From Yoonia maritima (GTDB taxonomy: Bacteria > Pseudomonadota > Alphaproteobacteria > Rhodobacterales > Rhodobacteraceae): 64,000 nucleotides of DNA. The DNA is taken from positions 868,001 to 932,000 of the forward strand of contig NZ_PKFN01000007.1 in the NCBI RefSeq assembly GCF_002933395.1, written 5' to 3'. Shown one piece after another: positions 30,889-39,346 of this stretch; within the stretch, counting starts at the first letter, position 1, and every line of letters begins with the position of its first letter. The position numbers and the translations under genes were made by a program. The notes beneath the pieces are model-generated. The model saw only the letters and a list, made by a program, of their open reading frames with translations. It did no database searches and was not told where the DNA came from.

Positions 30889-31398
30889 ATGCCACGCCAA
30901 ACACAACAAATCGCGATCCGCGACTTATCCGCATTTACCAAAGCGTTGCGAAGCGCGTTGCAGCAGCAAGACAGTTTTCCGGGGCATGCAAAGATGCTGT
31001 CACTGGTCGCTAAGGCTGCAGGATACGAAAATTATCAGCACTTAAAGTCTGAAACGCCGACATTAGCCAAAGAACCCAGCACACGCACGCTAGAAAAGGC
31101 GCTGCGGGTCTTTGACGATGATATCATGACGCGCTGGCCGCAGCAGACTTCGGTGCAGGGATTGTGCCTATGGGTATTCTGGGCTGCTTTACCGGCCAAG
31201 CAGGATCTAAGTGAAGCGCAAGTCAACGATATACTGAAAGCGGGTCACAGTTTTGGCGATCATGCACTGTTGCGGCGGTCATTAATCGACCACCGCCTTG
31301 TGACACGCACAACCGATGGAAAAACCTATCGCCGGATTGAACAAGCGCCCCCAGCGGACGCGCTTGCCCTACTTGCGCAGGTTCAGCGCCCTTCGTAG
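30889..31398 (+). CDS. DUF2087 domain protein
   Basis: A 169-residue protein. The C-terminal part (about residues 75-150) matches DUF2087: RWPQQTSVQGLCLWVFWAAL, LSEAQVNDILKAGHSFGDHALLRRSLIDHRLV and a late GKTYRRIE. The N-terminal part includes LSLVAKAAGYENYQHLK, a motif often seen in small helical regions attached to glyoxalase-like or DUF2087 proteins. DUF2087 looks like a winged-helix fold, so a DNA-binding role is possible but not shown. Its end overlaps the convergent hydratase gene by 16 bases. Confidence 0.82.
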   Translation: MPRQTQQIAIRDLSAFTKALRSALQQQDSFPGHAKMLSLVAKAAGYENYQHLKSETPTLAKEPSTRTLEKALRVFDDDIMTRWPQQTSVQGLCLWVFWAALPAKQDLSEAQVNDILKAGHSFGDHALLRRSLIDHRLVTRTTDGKTYRRIEQAPPADALALLAQVQRPS

Positions 31399-32159
31399 CG
31401 GGGCGCGCGCTTTTCAAGGAAGGCTGTGACGCCTTCTTTGAAATCATGTGTGTTGCCACAAACGGCTTGCAGCTTGGCCTCAACGGCTAGCTGCTCGTCC
31501 AATGTGTTTTCCAATGACCCGCGAATGGCCTTTTTTAGCTGTTCGTAGGCGACGGTTGGACCATTCGCCAACTGCTGCGCCCGAGATTTGATATGTGCTT
31601 CAAATTCAACCGCTGGTGCGGTTTCATAAATCATGCCCCAGTCACGGGCCTGATTGGCGCTTACTTTATCAGCGAAAAGCGTTGAACCCATCGCACGTGC
31701 CGCCCCAATTTGGCGCGGCAGCCAATATGTACCACCTGCATCTGGGATCAGACCAATGCGGGTGAAGGCCTGGACAAAATACGCATCCTCGGACGCGATC
31801 ACTACATCAGCGGCCAAAGCAAGGTTCGCCCCTGCCCCTGCCGCTGGCCCGTTCACGGCGCAGATGGTTGGGATCTTGCAATCAAAGATCGACTTGAGCA
31901 TCGGGACGTATTCATCGCGCAGGGTGGCTTCCATGTCGATGATCCCGCCCGCCGCGGCATCGGCCAAATCTTGACCCGAACAGAAAGATGCACCCGCACC
32001 CGTCATGACGACAGCACGCGCGTTTTGCTCTGCGTCGTTAAACGCATGCGTAATCTCAAGCCGCATCTGCGTGTTCAACGCATTCATCAAAGCAGGCCGA
32101 TTCAGCGTGATGTAGGCCACGCCTTCGGTGATCTTATATGTGATTGCTTGATAATCCAT
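31383..32159 (-). CDS. Enoyl-CoA hydratase/isomerase family protein (PaaG-like)
   Basis: A 258-residue crotonase-fold protein. AYITLNRPALMNALN starts the domain; the oxyanion-hole segments are GAGASFCSGQDLADAA and AVNGPAAGAGANLALAAD; DRIGLIPDAGGTYWLPR-type sequence (here TRIGLIPDAGGTYWLPR) holds the catalytic acid region. It resembles PaaG-type isomerases of phenylacetate or fatty-acid breakdown, but the substrate cannot be fixed. GAGGA seven bases before ATG 32159 sets the start; the longer frame from 32219 is unlikely. It is the last gene of the minus-strand ccm run, 70 bases after ccmH. Confidence 0.88.
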   Translation of the reverse strand: MDYQAITYKITEGVAYITLNRPALMNALNTQMRLEITHAFNDAEQNARAVVMTGAGASFCSGQDLADAAAGGIIDMEATLRDEYVPMLKSIFDCKIPTICAVNGPAAGAGANLALAADVVIASEDAYFVQAFTRIGLIPDAGGTYWLPRQIGAARAMGSTLFADKVSANQARDWGMIYETAPAVEFEAHIKSRAQQLANGPTVAYEQLKKAIRGSLENTLDEQLAVEAKLQAVCGNTHDFKEGVTAFLEKRAPRYEGR

Positions 32160-32228
32160 GCGCGTATCCTCTGTCTGCGTTGCGCATACAGTATCCGAGT
32201 AACGCGCCACGCAAAGCACGACGGGGCG

Positions 32229-32669
32229 TCACTGTTTCAGGATTTTTTCGAGCGCTTCTTCTTCGTCTTGGCTTAGCGGCTCTGGTGCGATGTTCCGACG
32301 GCGAATGGCGGTTATCCCAACCCAAAGCGCAAGCAGCAGCATCAAAGGGGCCGCTAACCAGAGGATCAGGTTTGCACCGCGCGCATCTGGACGCAGCAGA
32401 ACATATTCCCCGTAGCGGCTCACCATATAGGTGACAGCCTCTTCATCGGTATCACCAGCGACCAGCCGTTCACGCAAAACGATGCGCAGTTCTTGGGCAA
32501 GGGTCGCATTCGATTCATCGATGGTTTCATTCTGACAAACCGGGCAACGCAGCCCCTGCGATAATTCACGCGCGCGCTCTTCTAGTGCGGGGTCATCCAG
32601 AATTTCTGACGGCTCAACCGCAAATGCAGGCCCCGAAAGAATACATAAGATCAGGATCAAACGTTTCAT
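32229..32669 (-). CDS. ccmH: Cytochrome c maturation protein CcmH (CcmL-like)
   Basis: A 146-residue membrane-anchored thiol protein that reduces apocytochrome c for haem attachment. It has a signal peptide (residues 1-17), the redox motif LRCPVCQN (Cys42, Cys45) and one C-terminal membrane helix (about 101-122, ILWLAAPLMLLLALWVGI). It starts within the end of ccmF (ATGA-type overlap, 4 bases), which shows coupling. The CcmI-like TPR part found in enteric CcmH is absent, as in alphaproteobacteria. Confidence 0.95.
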   Translation of the reverse strand: MKRLILILCILSGPAFAVEPSEILDDPALEERARELSQGLRCPVCQNETIDESNATLAQELRIVLRERLVAGDTDEEAVTYMVSRYGEYVLLRPDARGANLILWLAAPLMLLLALWVGITAIRRRNIAPEPLSQDEEEALEKILKQ

Positions 32670-34636
32670 TCTGCGGGCACCATGTTTGTTTTCTTTGCGG
32701 ATGCCGCGCCAACGCGCAGGCGACGGTCAGACAAGGAAACGAAACCACCAAGCGCCATTAACAGCGCCCCACCCCATATCCAGTTCGCGAATGGTTTGAC
32801 GTAAACGCGTACCGCGTAGCCACCATCCACCTGCGGATCACCGATGACAACATAGATATCGCGCAGGATACCGTTGCGAATAGCGGCTTCTGTCGTCGGC
32901 ATTTTCGCAACCGGATAGAACCGCTTTTCCGGCGTCAGTACAGTCAGCTGCTTGCCCCCACGCCAGACGCTCATATCGGCCATTGTCGTCACATAGTTCG
33001 GCCCTTCGACGCGGCGTACATCATCAAGGGTAAAGCTAAACTGCCCAACGTCCCAACGGTCGCCAATATCAGTCACGCGGATGTCTTCTATTTCCCACGC
33101 CATCATTGCAGCGATACCAAAAATCGTGACGCCCATGCCCATATGCGCAAATGCTTTGCCCCAGTCGGCGCGCGGCAAACGCCGCATTCGGCCAAGGCGA
33201 TCCAGCCAACCGCCACGACCACTCCGCATCCAAATATCAGCTAGCGCACCGCCTACGACCCAAGCACCAAGTGCAACACCGATCGGCCCCATCGCGGAAC
33301 GCCCACTTTGAACAGCATAGGAGAGCAAGCCCAGTGCAATCGCCAAAACAAACCATGGCAGCAAAGGTTTTGTAGCGCGGGACAGGCTGCCCCGCTTCCA
33401 AGCAAGGATTGAACCAATCGGCAGAACCAACGCGAGCACCACCATAAAGGGCGTGAACGCGGCCTCAAAGAATGGGGGACCGACGGATAATGTCCGACCG
33501 AACAGCATTTCCGCAACAAGCGGCCAGATCGTTCCTATGAAAACAACAAAACAGCTGACGGCCAGCAGGACGTTGTTCAGAACCAACGCGCTTTCGCGGC
33601 TGACCGGAGAAAACACACCTTTGGATTCCATCGAACCCGCACGCACAGCAAACAGCGTAAGCGCCCCGCCTAGGAAAACAGCCAGAATAATCAGGATAAG
33701 CACGCCGCGCGCCGGGTCATTCGCAAACGCATGGACCGATGTCAGCACCCCAGACCGCACGATGAACGTCCCTAGCAAAGAAAACCCGAACGCCAAGATC
33801 GCAAGCAAGATCGTCCAGCTTTTCAACGCTTCACGTTTTTCCACCACGATAGCAGAATGCAGCAATGCCGCTGAAATAAGCCAAGGCATAAAGGATGCGT
33901 TTTCAACTGGGTCCCAGAACCAAAATCCGCCCCAGCCCAATTCGTAATAGGCCCACCAAGACCCCAAAGCGATCCCCAGCGTCAGGAATACCCAAGCGGC
34001 CAGCGTCCATGGGCGCACCCAGCGCCCCCATGCGGCATCAACTTTGCCTTCAATCAGCGCCGCGATTGCAAAGGAAAACGCCATACTTAGCCCCACATAC
34101 CCAAGGTAAAGAAAGGGCGGGTGAAACGCGAGGCCGGGGTCTTGGAGCAGCGGGTTCAGGTCGCGCCCGTTCAACGGTGGCACCGCCAGACGCAAAAACG
34201 GATTAGAGGTGAACAGGATAAACGCAAAGAACGCGACGGCAATCGAGGCCTGTACCGCCAACACACGCGCCCGCAGCCGGTCAGGAAGGTTACCGCCGAA
34301 AACGGCCGCGCTTGCCCCAAACAGCGTCAGGATCAGTTGCCACAACAGCATAGAGCCTTCGTGGTTCCCCCAAACGCCGCTGATCTTATAGATCATCGGC
34401 TTATCCATGTGCGAGTTCGCGTAGACGAGTTGCAGTGAAAAGTCTGACGTCACAAAGGCCCACGTCAGCGCACCGAACGAAATCGCCACAAGCAGAAACT
34501 GCGTGATGGCCGCGGGTTCGGCAACAGCCATCCAAGAAGGGTTATTGCGGTGTGCACCGATCATCGGGATTACCATCTGAAAGATAGCAACGCCAAAGGC
34601 TAGAATCAGTGCGAAATGTCCAAGTTCTGTAATCAT
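32666..34636 (-). CDS. ccmF: Haem lyase CcmF
   Basis: A 656-residue polytopic inner-membrane protein that joins haem from CcmE to apocytochrome c. The haem-handling WWD segment WGGFWFWDPVENASFMPWL is complete, with about 14-15 membrane helices and conserved periplasmic loops (GRDLNPLLQDPGLAFHPP). ATG 34636 (MITELGHFALIL) fits the family; a second ATG at 34648 is possible and neither has a clear ribosome-binding site. In most relatives ccmF follows ccmE directly; here three lysis genes lie between them. Confidence 0.95.
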   Translation of the reverse strand: MITELGHFALILAFGVAIFQMVIPMIGAHRNNPSWMAVAEPAAITQFLLVAISFGALTWAFVTSDFSLQLVYANSHMDKPMIYKISGVWGNHEGSMLLWQLILTLFGASAAVFGGNLPDRLRARVLAVQASIAVAFFAFILFTSNPFLRLAVPPLNGRDLNPLLQDPGLAFHPPFLYLGYVGLSMAFSFAIAALIEGKVDAAWGRWVRPWTLAAWVFLTLGIALGSWWAYYELGWGGFWFWDPVENASFMPWLISAALLHSAIVVEKREALKSWTILLAILAFGFSLLGTFIVRSGVLTSVHAFANDPARGVLILIILAVFLGGALTLFAVRAGSMESKGVFSPVSRESALVLNNVLLAVSCFVVFIGTIWPLVAEMLFGRTLSVGPPFFEAAFTPFMVVLALVLPIGSILAWKRGSLSRATKPLLPWFVLAIALGLLSYAVQSGRSAMGPIGVALGAWVVGGALADIWMRSGRGGWLDRLGRMRRLPRADWGKAFAHMGMGVTIFGIAAMMAWEIEDIRVTDIGDRWDVGQFSFTLDDVRRVEGPNYVTTMADMSVWRGGKQLTVLTPEKRFYPVAKMPTTEAAIRNGILRDIYVVIGDPQVDGGYAVRVYVKPFANWIWGGALLMALGGFVSLSDRRLRVGAASAKKTNMVPAE

Positions 34637-34717
34637 AACAACATGCATAACCGAAATGGTTCATCGGCAACATGGGAACCCGGTCAAATCCCCGATACAT
34701 ATTGCCGCTACTTTGGC

Positions 34718-34921
34718 TTAGATGCGCAGACCACCTTGTAATGCGTAGGTTAACGCCCCCATCAAAAAGCCACCGATCATTAGCCTGACAAGCCACTTCA
34801 ACGTGTCTTCAATCGCACCCAGACGATCCGACACGTTTTCCCTGTGCACTTCATCAACGGCGTTACGGGTTTCAAGTGCCGTTATCCGGCGGCTAACGTC
34901 GTCGAACCAATCTTTATCCAT
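34718..34921 (-). CDS. XhlA-like small membrane protein (lysis cassette)
   Basis: A 67-residue protein with a hydrophilic, probably coiled-coil N-terminal part (residues about 5-42) and one membrane helix (about 44-62, LVRLMIGGFLMGALTYAL). LGAIEDTLKWLVR followed by the helix resembles the XhlA family of phage-derived lysis proteins, which work with a holin. It overlaps the end of the holin gene by 8 bases. Assignment rests on architecture and context, so the family name is tentative. Confidence 0.65.
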   Translation of the reverse strand: MDKDWFDDVSRRITALETRNAVDEVHRENVSDRLGAIEDTLKWLVRLMIGGFLMGALTYALQGGLRI

Positions 34922-35402
34922 TTGTGGACTGCCAATCGGCCAATGCTGGGTTATCGTTTCTTACTGGCTTGCGTGCCTCTGCAACTGCCATTGTGGCCGC
35001 GATAGATCTTTGGAATTCTTGCCCCTTCACCTGATGCCGCGCACCAAAATAAAAACTGACAATCGCTGTCATCAACCACCAAAGCGGTTCAGGCACGAGC
35101 GCAAGCCCCTCCATGCCACGGCTAAATTCCTCGGGGTTTACCATTGCGCCGACAAACAGCCAGATCGTACCAAGCGCCAGAAAAGGGCGCGGCAAACGGT
35201 TCAACCCGTCAACAAAACGATCAAACAGCCCGCGTCGGGGATGAATAAACTCTGACGCAAACTGTTGCAGGCTTTCTGACCGCGCATTCGCATTACGAAC
35301 AGCCCGCGCTTCTGCGTTTTCACGAAACACCTCTGCAGCCTCAGATACGACATTGCGGCCGTCACCAAATAAGAATGTCATCAAACCGGCGATCAAACCC
35401 AT
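34914..35402 (-). CDS. GTA-type 3TM holin
   Basis: A 162-residue membrane protein that fits the family of three-TM holins for gene-transfer-agent release. Hydrophobic segments lie at about residues 2-13, 73-88 (FLALGTIWLFVGAMV) and 106-120 (PLWWLMTAIVSFYFG), separated by a charged region (EVFRENAEARAVRNANARSE). Holins make the inner-membrane lesions through which an endolysin reaches the wall. The gene overlaps both neighbours by 8-10 bases and is transcribed with the endolysin. In Rhodobacter capsulatus such genes lie apart from the main GTA cluster. Confidence 0.78.
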   Translation of the reverse strand: MGLIAGLMTFLFGDGRNVVSEAAEVFRENAEARAVRNANARSESLQQFASEFIHPRRGLFDRFVDGLNRLPRPFLALGTIWLFVGAMVNPEEFSRGMEGLALVPEPLWWLMTAIVSFYFGARHQVKGQEFQRSIAATMAVAEARKPVRNDNPALADWQSTNG

Positions 35403-36004
35403 TGCGCTGTCCTTTCACGATGTTGCGTCTCGGTCAGGTGATAACGCTCGCTGATGAATTCCTCGGCACGCGTGATCCACCCGCCCTTACCACCATCACG
35501 CCGCCGCGCGTATTTGCGGCTCGCGGGTCGGCGACCAGCAAGATCGTAATAGTAGTTACGACGGGCAATTCCGTAGGCATCGACCAGATGATCAGGCGCT
35601 GCGCCAATCGCGCGTCTAGCCGCCGAAATCGTCTGAGGCCCGATGACCCCATCTACGGAAACCTCAATGCGCATATCGTTTAAAAGGCGCTGGAGTATCC
35701 GCACAGCGTTCGCACCGGCATTCACGTACATATCAAAAACAGACGGCTGAATTGCGACAGGCAGCTTGTCGATCTTGGGCGCGTGAAAGTAGTGTTCGAC
35801 AAAAATAGAAACCGCATGAGCACGGGTCAGAACACGAACGTCAGCCTCTGTGACTTGATCGTCGCCGGTCAAATCCATCCCAAGCCTGCGCAGGGTATGA
35901 ACAGTGACGCCGTATTTGGTCGCCCCGCCGGGGTCATCTGCATCGTTCACATAGCCGCCTTCGCGGGCGACAATTTCGGTGGCAATTTCGGTAATGCTTT
36001 GCAT
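35393..36004 (-). CDS. Glycoside hydrolase family 108 endolysin (GTA/phage lysis type)
   Basis: A 203-residue murein hydrolase. The N-terminal motif VAREGGYVNDADDPGGATKYGVT carries the catalytic Glu15 and the GH108 signature; a C-terminal peptidoglycan-binding part (about residues 90-180) includes FDMYVNAGANAVRILQRLL and VDGVIGPQTISAA. There is no signal peptide, in keeping with release through a holin. GAGGG precedes the ATG by six bases but overlaps a hairpin that would partly hide it. It lies 45 bases after ccmE on the same strand, so the lysis genes appear to be co-transcribed with cytochrome c maturation genes unless a hidden promoter exists. Confidence 0.85.
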   Translation of the reverse strand: MQSITEIATEIVAREGGYVNDADDPGGATKYGVTVHTLRRLGMDLTGDDQVTEADVRVLTRAHAVSIFVEHYFHAPKIDKLPVAIQPSVFDMYVNAGANAVRILQRLLNDMRIEVSVDGVIGPQTISAARRAIGAAPDHLVDAYGIARRNYYYDLAGRRPASRKYARRRDGGKGGWITRAEEFISERYHLTETQHRERTAQWV

Positions 36005-36006
36005 CG

Positions 36007-36039
36007 GCAGCCCTCATGTCTGTGCGACACAGAGGCTGC
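36007..36039 (-). promoter_or_regulatory. Hairpin overlapping the endolysin ribosome-binding site
   Basis: On the minus strand GCAGCC (36039-36034) and TCTGTG (36033-36028) pair with CACAGA (36024-36019) and GGCTGC (36012-36007), giving 12 pairs, a TCG loop and a 6-base bulge. The GAGGG ribosome-binding site (36015-36011) lies half in the bulge and half in the stem, two bases before the ATG region. Confidence 0.5.
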
Positions 36040-36049
36040 GCTAGATAAG

Positions 36050-36517
36050 TTAATTCGTTACCGCAGTACCGTCCGGTGCAACATACGTGCCCTGTTCTTT
36101 CAGCGCATCAAGCACTTCTTTTGGCATGTATGTTTCATCATGTTTAGCAAGAATTTCAACAGCTTCAAAGCGACCGTTAATGTAATTCCCCTGCGCGACC
36201 ATCCCCTGACCTTCGTCAAAAAGGTCCGGCAAGATACCAGAATACGCAACGTTGATTGATGCGCCGCCGTCAGTGACGGAAAATGTGATCTCTTGCCCTT
36301 GACCACGCACCAGAGTGCCCGCCTCGACCAGCCCACCAATACGGAAACGCTCATTTGGTGACGGAGGTGCGGCGACTACCTCGCTTGGAGAACGGAAGTA
36401 TTGGAAGCTGTCATCAGGCAAGAACCACAAGGCGGTCAAAATCGCCGCGACACAGGCACCGGCGATGCCGATGACCTGAACGCGACGACGCTTTTTGAGG
36501 CTCTTTAAGCCGCTCAT
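36050..36517 (-). CDS. ccmE: Cytochrome c maturation protein CcmE
   Basis: A 155-residue periplasmic haem chaperone. One N-terminal membrane anchor (about residues 13-32) is followed by a beta-barrel OB domain; the covalent haem-binding His126 is in [10 protein letters not shown] with the axial Tyr130. It overlaps argC by four bases and is followed by the lysis genes, not directly by ccmF. Confidence 0.95.
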   Translation of the reverse strand: MSGLKSLKKRRRVQVIGIAGACVAAILTALWFLPDDSFQYFRSPSEVVAAPPSPNERFRIGGLVEAGTLVRGQGQEITFSVTDGGASINVAYSGILPDLFDEGQGMVAQGNYINGRFEAVEILAKHDETYMPKEVLDALKEQGTYVAPDGTAVTN

Positions 36518-37542
36518 GGGAACACAGGTGCCATCATCAGACCTTCGGTCTCTGGCAGTCCCAACATCAGGTTCGCGTTTTGCAACGCCTGCCCCGACGA
36601 TCCTTTGGTCAGGTTGTCCAAAGCGGCAATCACGATGGCACGGCCGGGAATACGATCAGCAACAACGCCGATATGGCAGAAGTTCGACGCACGAATGTGC
36701 TTGATCGACGGGTGCTGCCCCATTGGGAGCATCACGATAAACGGCTCGTCCGCATAGGCGGCAGCAAGGGTGTCATAGATCACCTGCGGATCGCCCTGCA
36801 CATATGTCGTCGCCAAGATGCCCCGGTTCGCAGGGATCAGATGCGGCGAAAATTGGATATTCACCGGGCGACCAGCAATAGCGCTGAACTCTTGATCAAA
36901 CTCACCCAAATGGCGATGGGTGCCGCCAACCGCATAGGCATGCGCCCCTTCGGACAGTTCGGCGTGCAGCAGGTTTTCTTTCAGGCTACGCCCTGCGCCC
37001 GACACTGCAGCCATCAGGTTCAGTACAATCTGGTCAAGGTCAATCACCCCAGCGGCGATCAACGGACACAATGCGTATTGCCCAGTGGCCGCGTTACACC
37101 CTGTGCCGGCAACCAAGCGCGCGTTCTTGATGTCATCGCGGTAGAATTCAGTTAGGCCGTAAACCGCCTCTTTCTGCATCTCGACTGCCGCGTGAGGTTT
37201 ACCGTACCATTTTTCATAGGCGGCCGGATCACGCAGCCGGAAATCGGCAGATAGGTCCACGATTCTCAGATGTATTGGCAGTTTTGAAATCACGGCCTGC
37301 GATGTGGCATGCGGCAAAGCACAGAACACAAGGTCCACACCATCAAATGACATCTCTTCGATTGTGGTTAGCACAGGCAAGTCGACATGACGCAGATGCG
37401 GAAACACATCGGCCATCGCCATGCCGGCTTTGGAGTTACCGGAAAGCCCGACAATATTCAGGCTTGGATGAGTAGCAATCAACCGGACAAGCTCTGCCCC
37501 GGTATAGCCAGAAGCTCCAAGAATGGCGACATTGTAAGTCAT
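36514..37542 (-). CDS. argC: N-acetyl-gamma-glutamyl-phosphate reductase
   Basis: A 342-residue NADPH-dependent enzyme for the third step of arginine synthesis. The nucleotide loop [16 protein letters not shown] and the catalytic Cys149 in [14 protein letters not shown] are clear, as are LSADFRLRD and the [11 protein letters not shown]is region. AAGGGA precedes the ATG. It overlaps the start of ccmE, so arginine and cytochrome c maturation genes share a transcript. Confidence 0.96.
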   Translation of the reverse strand: MTYNVAILGASGYTGAELVRLIATHPSLNIVGLSGNSKAGMAMADVFPHLRHVDLPVLTTIEEMSFDGVDLVFCALPHATSQAVISKLPIHLRIVDLSADFRLRDPAAYEKWYGKPHAAVEMQKEAVYGLTEFYRDDIKNARLVAGTGCNAATGQYALCPLIAAGVIDLDQIVLNLMAAVSGAGRSLKENLLHAELSEGAHAYAVGGTHRHLGEFDQEFSAIAGRPVNIQFSPHLIPANRGILATTYVQGDPQVIYDTLAAAYADEPFIVMLPMGQHPSIKHIRASNFCHIGVVADRIPGRAIVIAALDNLTKGSSGQALQNANLMLGLPETEGLMMAPVFP

Positions 37543-37576
37543 AGTATTATCCCTTTGGGACTATATTTAGGTATGA

Positions 37577-38389
37577 TCAGGCTGCAGTAAAGGTGATCTG
37601 TCGTCGCAGGAACTGCGTCGCACGCGCCGATACCTTTTTCGGGTCGCCAGTCGTCAGGAATGCCGCATCCGTACCCGGCCCCACCATTTCAGGGCGACGG
37701 GCCAAATAATCGGCAAGGCTGTCGGCAACCAAGTTGGCCTGACTAAAGACTTTGACATCCGGGCCAAGGGCCGCCTGAAATTCTGCTTCCATCAACGGAT
37801 AATGGGTACATCCCAAGATCGCGGCGTCTGGCGACGGCATCTTACGCATCAGCGCATCAACGTGGGACCGCACCAATGCATCGGCAAGGATCATATCCCC
37901 GTCTTCGATGGCATCGACGACACCACCACAGGCTTGGGCCTCTACATCGACACCAATTGCACGAAACGCGAGCTCTCGCTGGAACGCGCGGCTTGCCACT
38001 GTTGCCGGGGTTGCAAAAAGCGCGACGTGTTTGGCGGCGACTTCACGCGGTGGCGAATTATCGCCCCATTGGCGTTCTGTCAGTGCTTCGATCATCGGAA
38101 CGAACACACCCAGCACACGTTTGTCTTTGGGCACCCAGCTTTCTTGCATCCGGCGCAGTGCAGCGGCAGACGCCGTATTGCAGGCCAAAATGACCAAATC
38201 ACAACCAGCATCAAACAGACGCGTCGTCGCGGCGGTTGTCAGGTTGTAGATATCATCAGGGGTCCGCACACCATAAGGCGCATGCGCACTATCACCCAAA
38301 TAAACAAGAGGAACATCGGGCAACCGCTTTGCAACAGCATCAAGTACTGTCAGCCCACCTAGCCCACTATCGAAAATCCCGACGGCCAT
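37577..38389 (-). CDS. murI: Glutamate racemase
   Basis: A 270-residue enzyme that supplies D-glutamate for peptidoglycan. It begins [16 protein letters not shown] and carries both catalytic cysteines, Cys70 in ILACNTAS and Cys194 in ILGCTHYPL, with [13 protein letters not shown] 38389 with AAGGTG upstream is preferred to the frame start at 38419. It overlaps the acyltransferase gene by 23 bases. Confidence 0.95.
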   Translation of the reverse strand: MAVGIFDSGLGGLTVLDAVAKRLPDVPLVYLGDSAHAPYGVRTPDDIYNLTTAATTRLFDAGCDLVILACNTASAAALRRMQESWVPKDKRVLGVFVPMIEALTERQWGDNSPPREVAAKHVALFATPATVASRAFQRELAFRAIGVDVEAQACGGVVDAIEDGDMILADALVRSHVDALMRKMPSPDAAILGCTHYPLMEAEFQAALGPDVKVFSQANLVADSLADYLARRPEMVGPGTDAAFLTTGDPKKVSARATQFLRRQITFTAA

Positions 38390-39275
38390 CACGCACCTTG
38401 TATTTTGCCTCAAATTCATGCCCCAAACGACTTGAGTCTATAGGGCTTGGGCTTAGGTCATACGTGGCTTTACGCAGGAAATCCATGCATCCTTTGGGGT
38501 CTTTTTTATAGGGCAACAGCGCGTCCGGGGATATCGGGTCACCGATGACCACCCGAACGGGTTTATTCACGCGGGCTTTGAACTCTCGGATCAAAAGACC
38601 CATGCGTAAGTTGTTGTGAATATGGCTAGCCAATTGGAACAGACGGCTATTGCCCCCTTCAAAGAAAATCGGAACGACAGTCGCGCCTGATTTTGCGATC
38701 ATCTTGGCGGTGAACGTCCGCCAGCCCGGATCCATGGGTGCAGAAAAAGGGGTCGCGGCGGTGGATACCGTACCGCCCGGAAACACACCAATCGCCCCGC
38801 CTGCGGACAAATAGCGCACGGCCTCGGCGCGGGTGGCCAAATTCAGCTTCGCCGCCTCTTTCGTCTCATCAAACGAGATCGGCAAGATCACCCGCTCTAG
38901 ATCGGGTGATCGACGAAACACACGATGCGCCAAAACCCGAAAGTCGCCATCGCGGCGCTGTGACATGATCCGGCCCAGCATAAGCCCATCAAGAATCCCA
39001 TAGGGATGGTTGGCAACAACAATGACGGGACCAGTCGCAGGAATGTTTTCAACAGACCCTGAAATTACGTTAAGGTCTAGCCCGTAACGCCTTGTAATAA
39101 CGTCCCAAAAATCCTTCCCTGAGGCCACATCAAGATCGTAACCACGCGCTTTGCGGATAAGCTGCAAGCGGCCCGTCGCGTTTTCCATCACGCGCACAAG
39201 AGTTCGGCTACCGCGTCCCTTTACTGAGGTCGCGTAGGATATGTCGCGTGCGACTTCGCGTTCTTTTTTCGCCAT
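38367..39275 (-). CDS. Lysophospholipid acyltransferase family protein
   Basis: A 302-residue PlsC-type acyltransferase. The HxxxxD motif is present as NHPYGILD (about residue 89), followed by [11 protein letters not shown], the second block [10 protein letters not shown] and a late [16 protein letters not shown]. Such proteins transfer acyl chains in phospholipid, ornithine-lipid or similar pathways; the specific acceptor cannot be told. It is the first gene of the minus-strand run ending with the enoyl-CoA hydratase. Confidence 0.85.
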   Translation of the reverse strand: MAKKEREVARDISYATSVKGRGSRTLVRVMENATGRLQLIRKARGYDLDVASGKDFWDVITRRYGLDLNVISGSVENIPATGPVIVVANHPYGILDGLMLGRIMSQRRDGDFRVLAHRVFRRSPDLERVILPISFDETKEAAKLNLATRAEAVRYLSAGGAIGVFPGGTVSTAATPFSAPMDPGWRTFTAKMIAKSGATVVPIFFEGGNSRLFQLASHIHNNLRMGLLIREFKARVNKPVRVVIGDPISPDALLPYKKDPKGCMDFLRKATYDLSPSPIDSSRLGHEFEAKYKVRDGRRDFR

Positions 39276-39346
39276 TTACTCGGGCCTGATCAAAATCGTT
39301 CCGCATAGATTACCATATTCAGGCAACAAGCAAATGACATTTCCAA

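Noticed and set aside
36005..36060. CtrA site (TTAA-N7-TTAA) before the endolysin gene
   Set aside because: Only one TTAA half-site occurs in the ccmE-endolysin gap.
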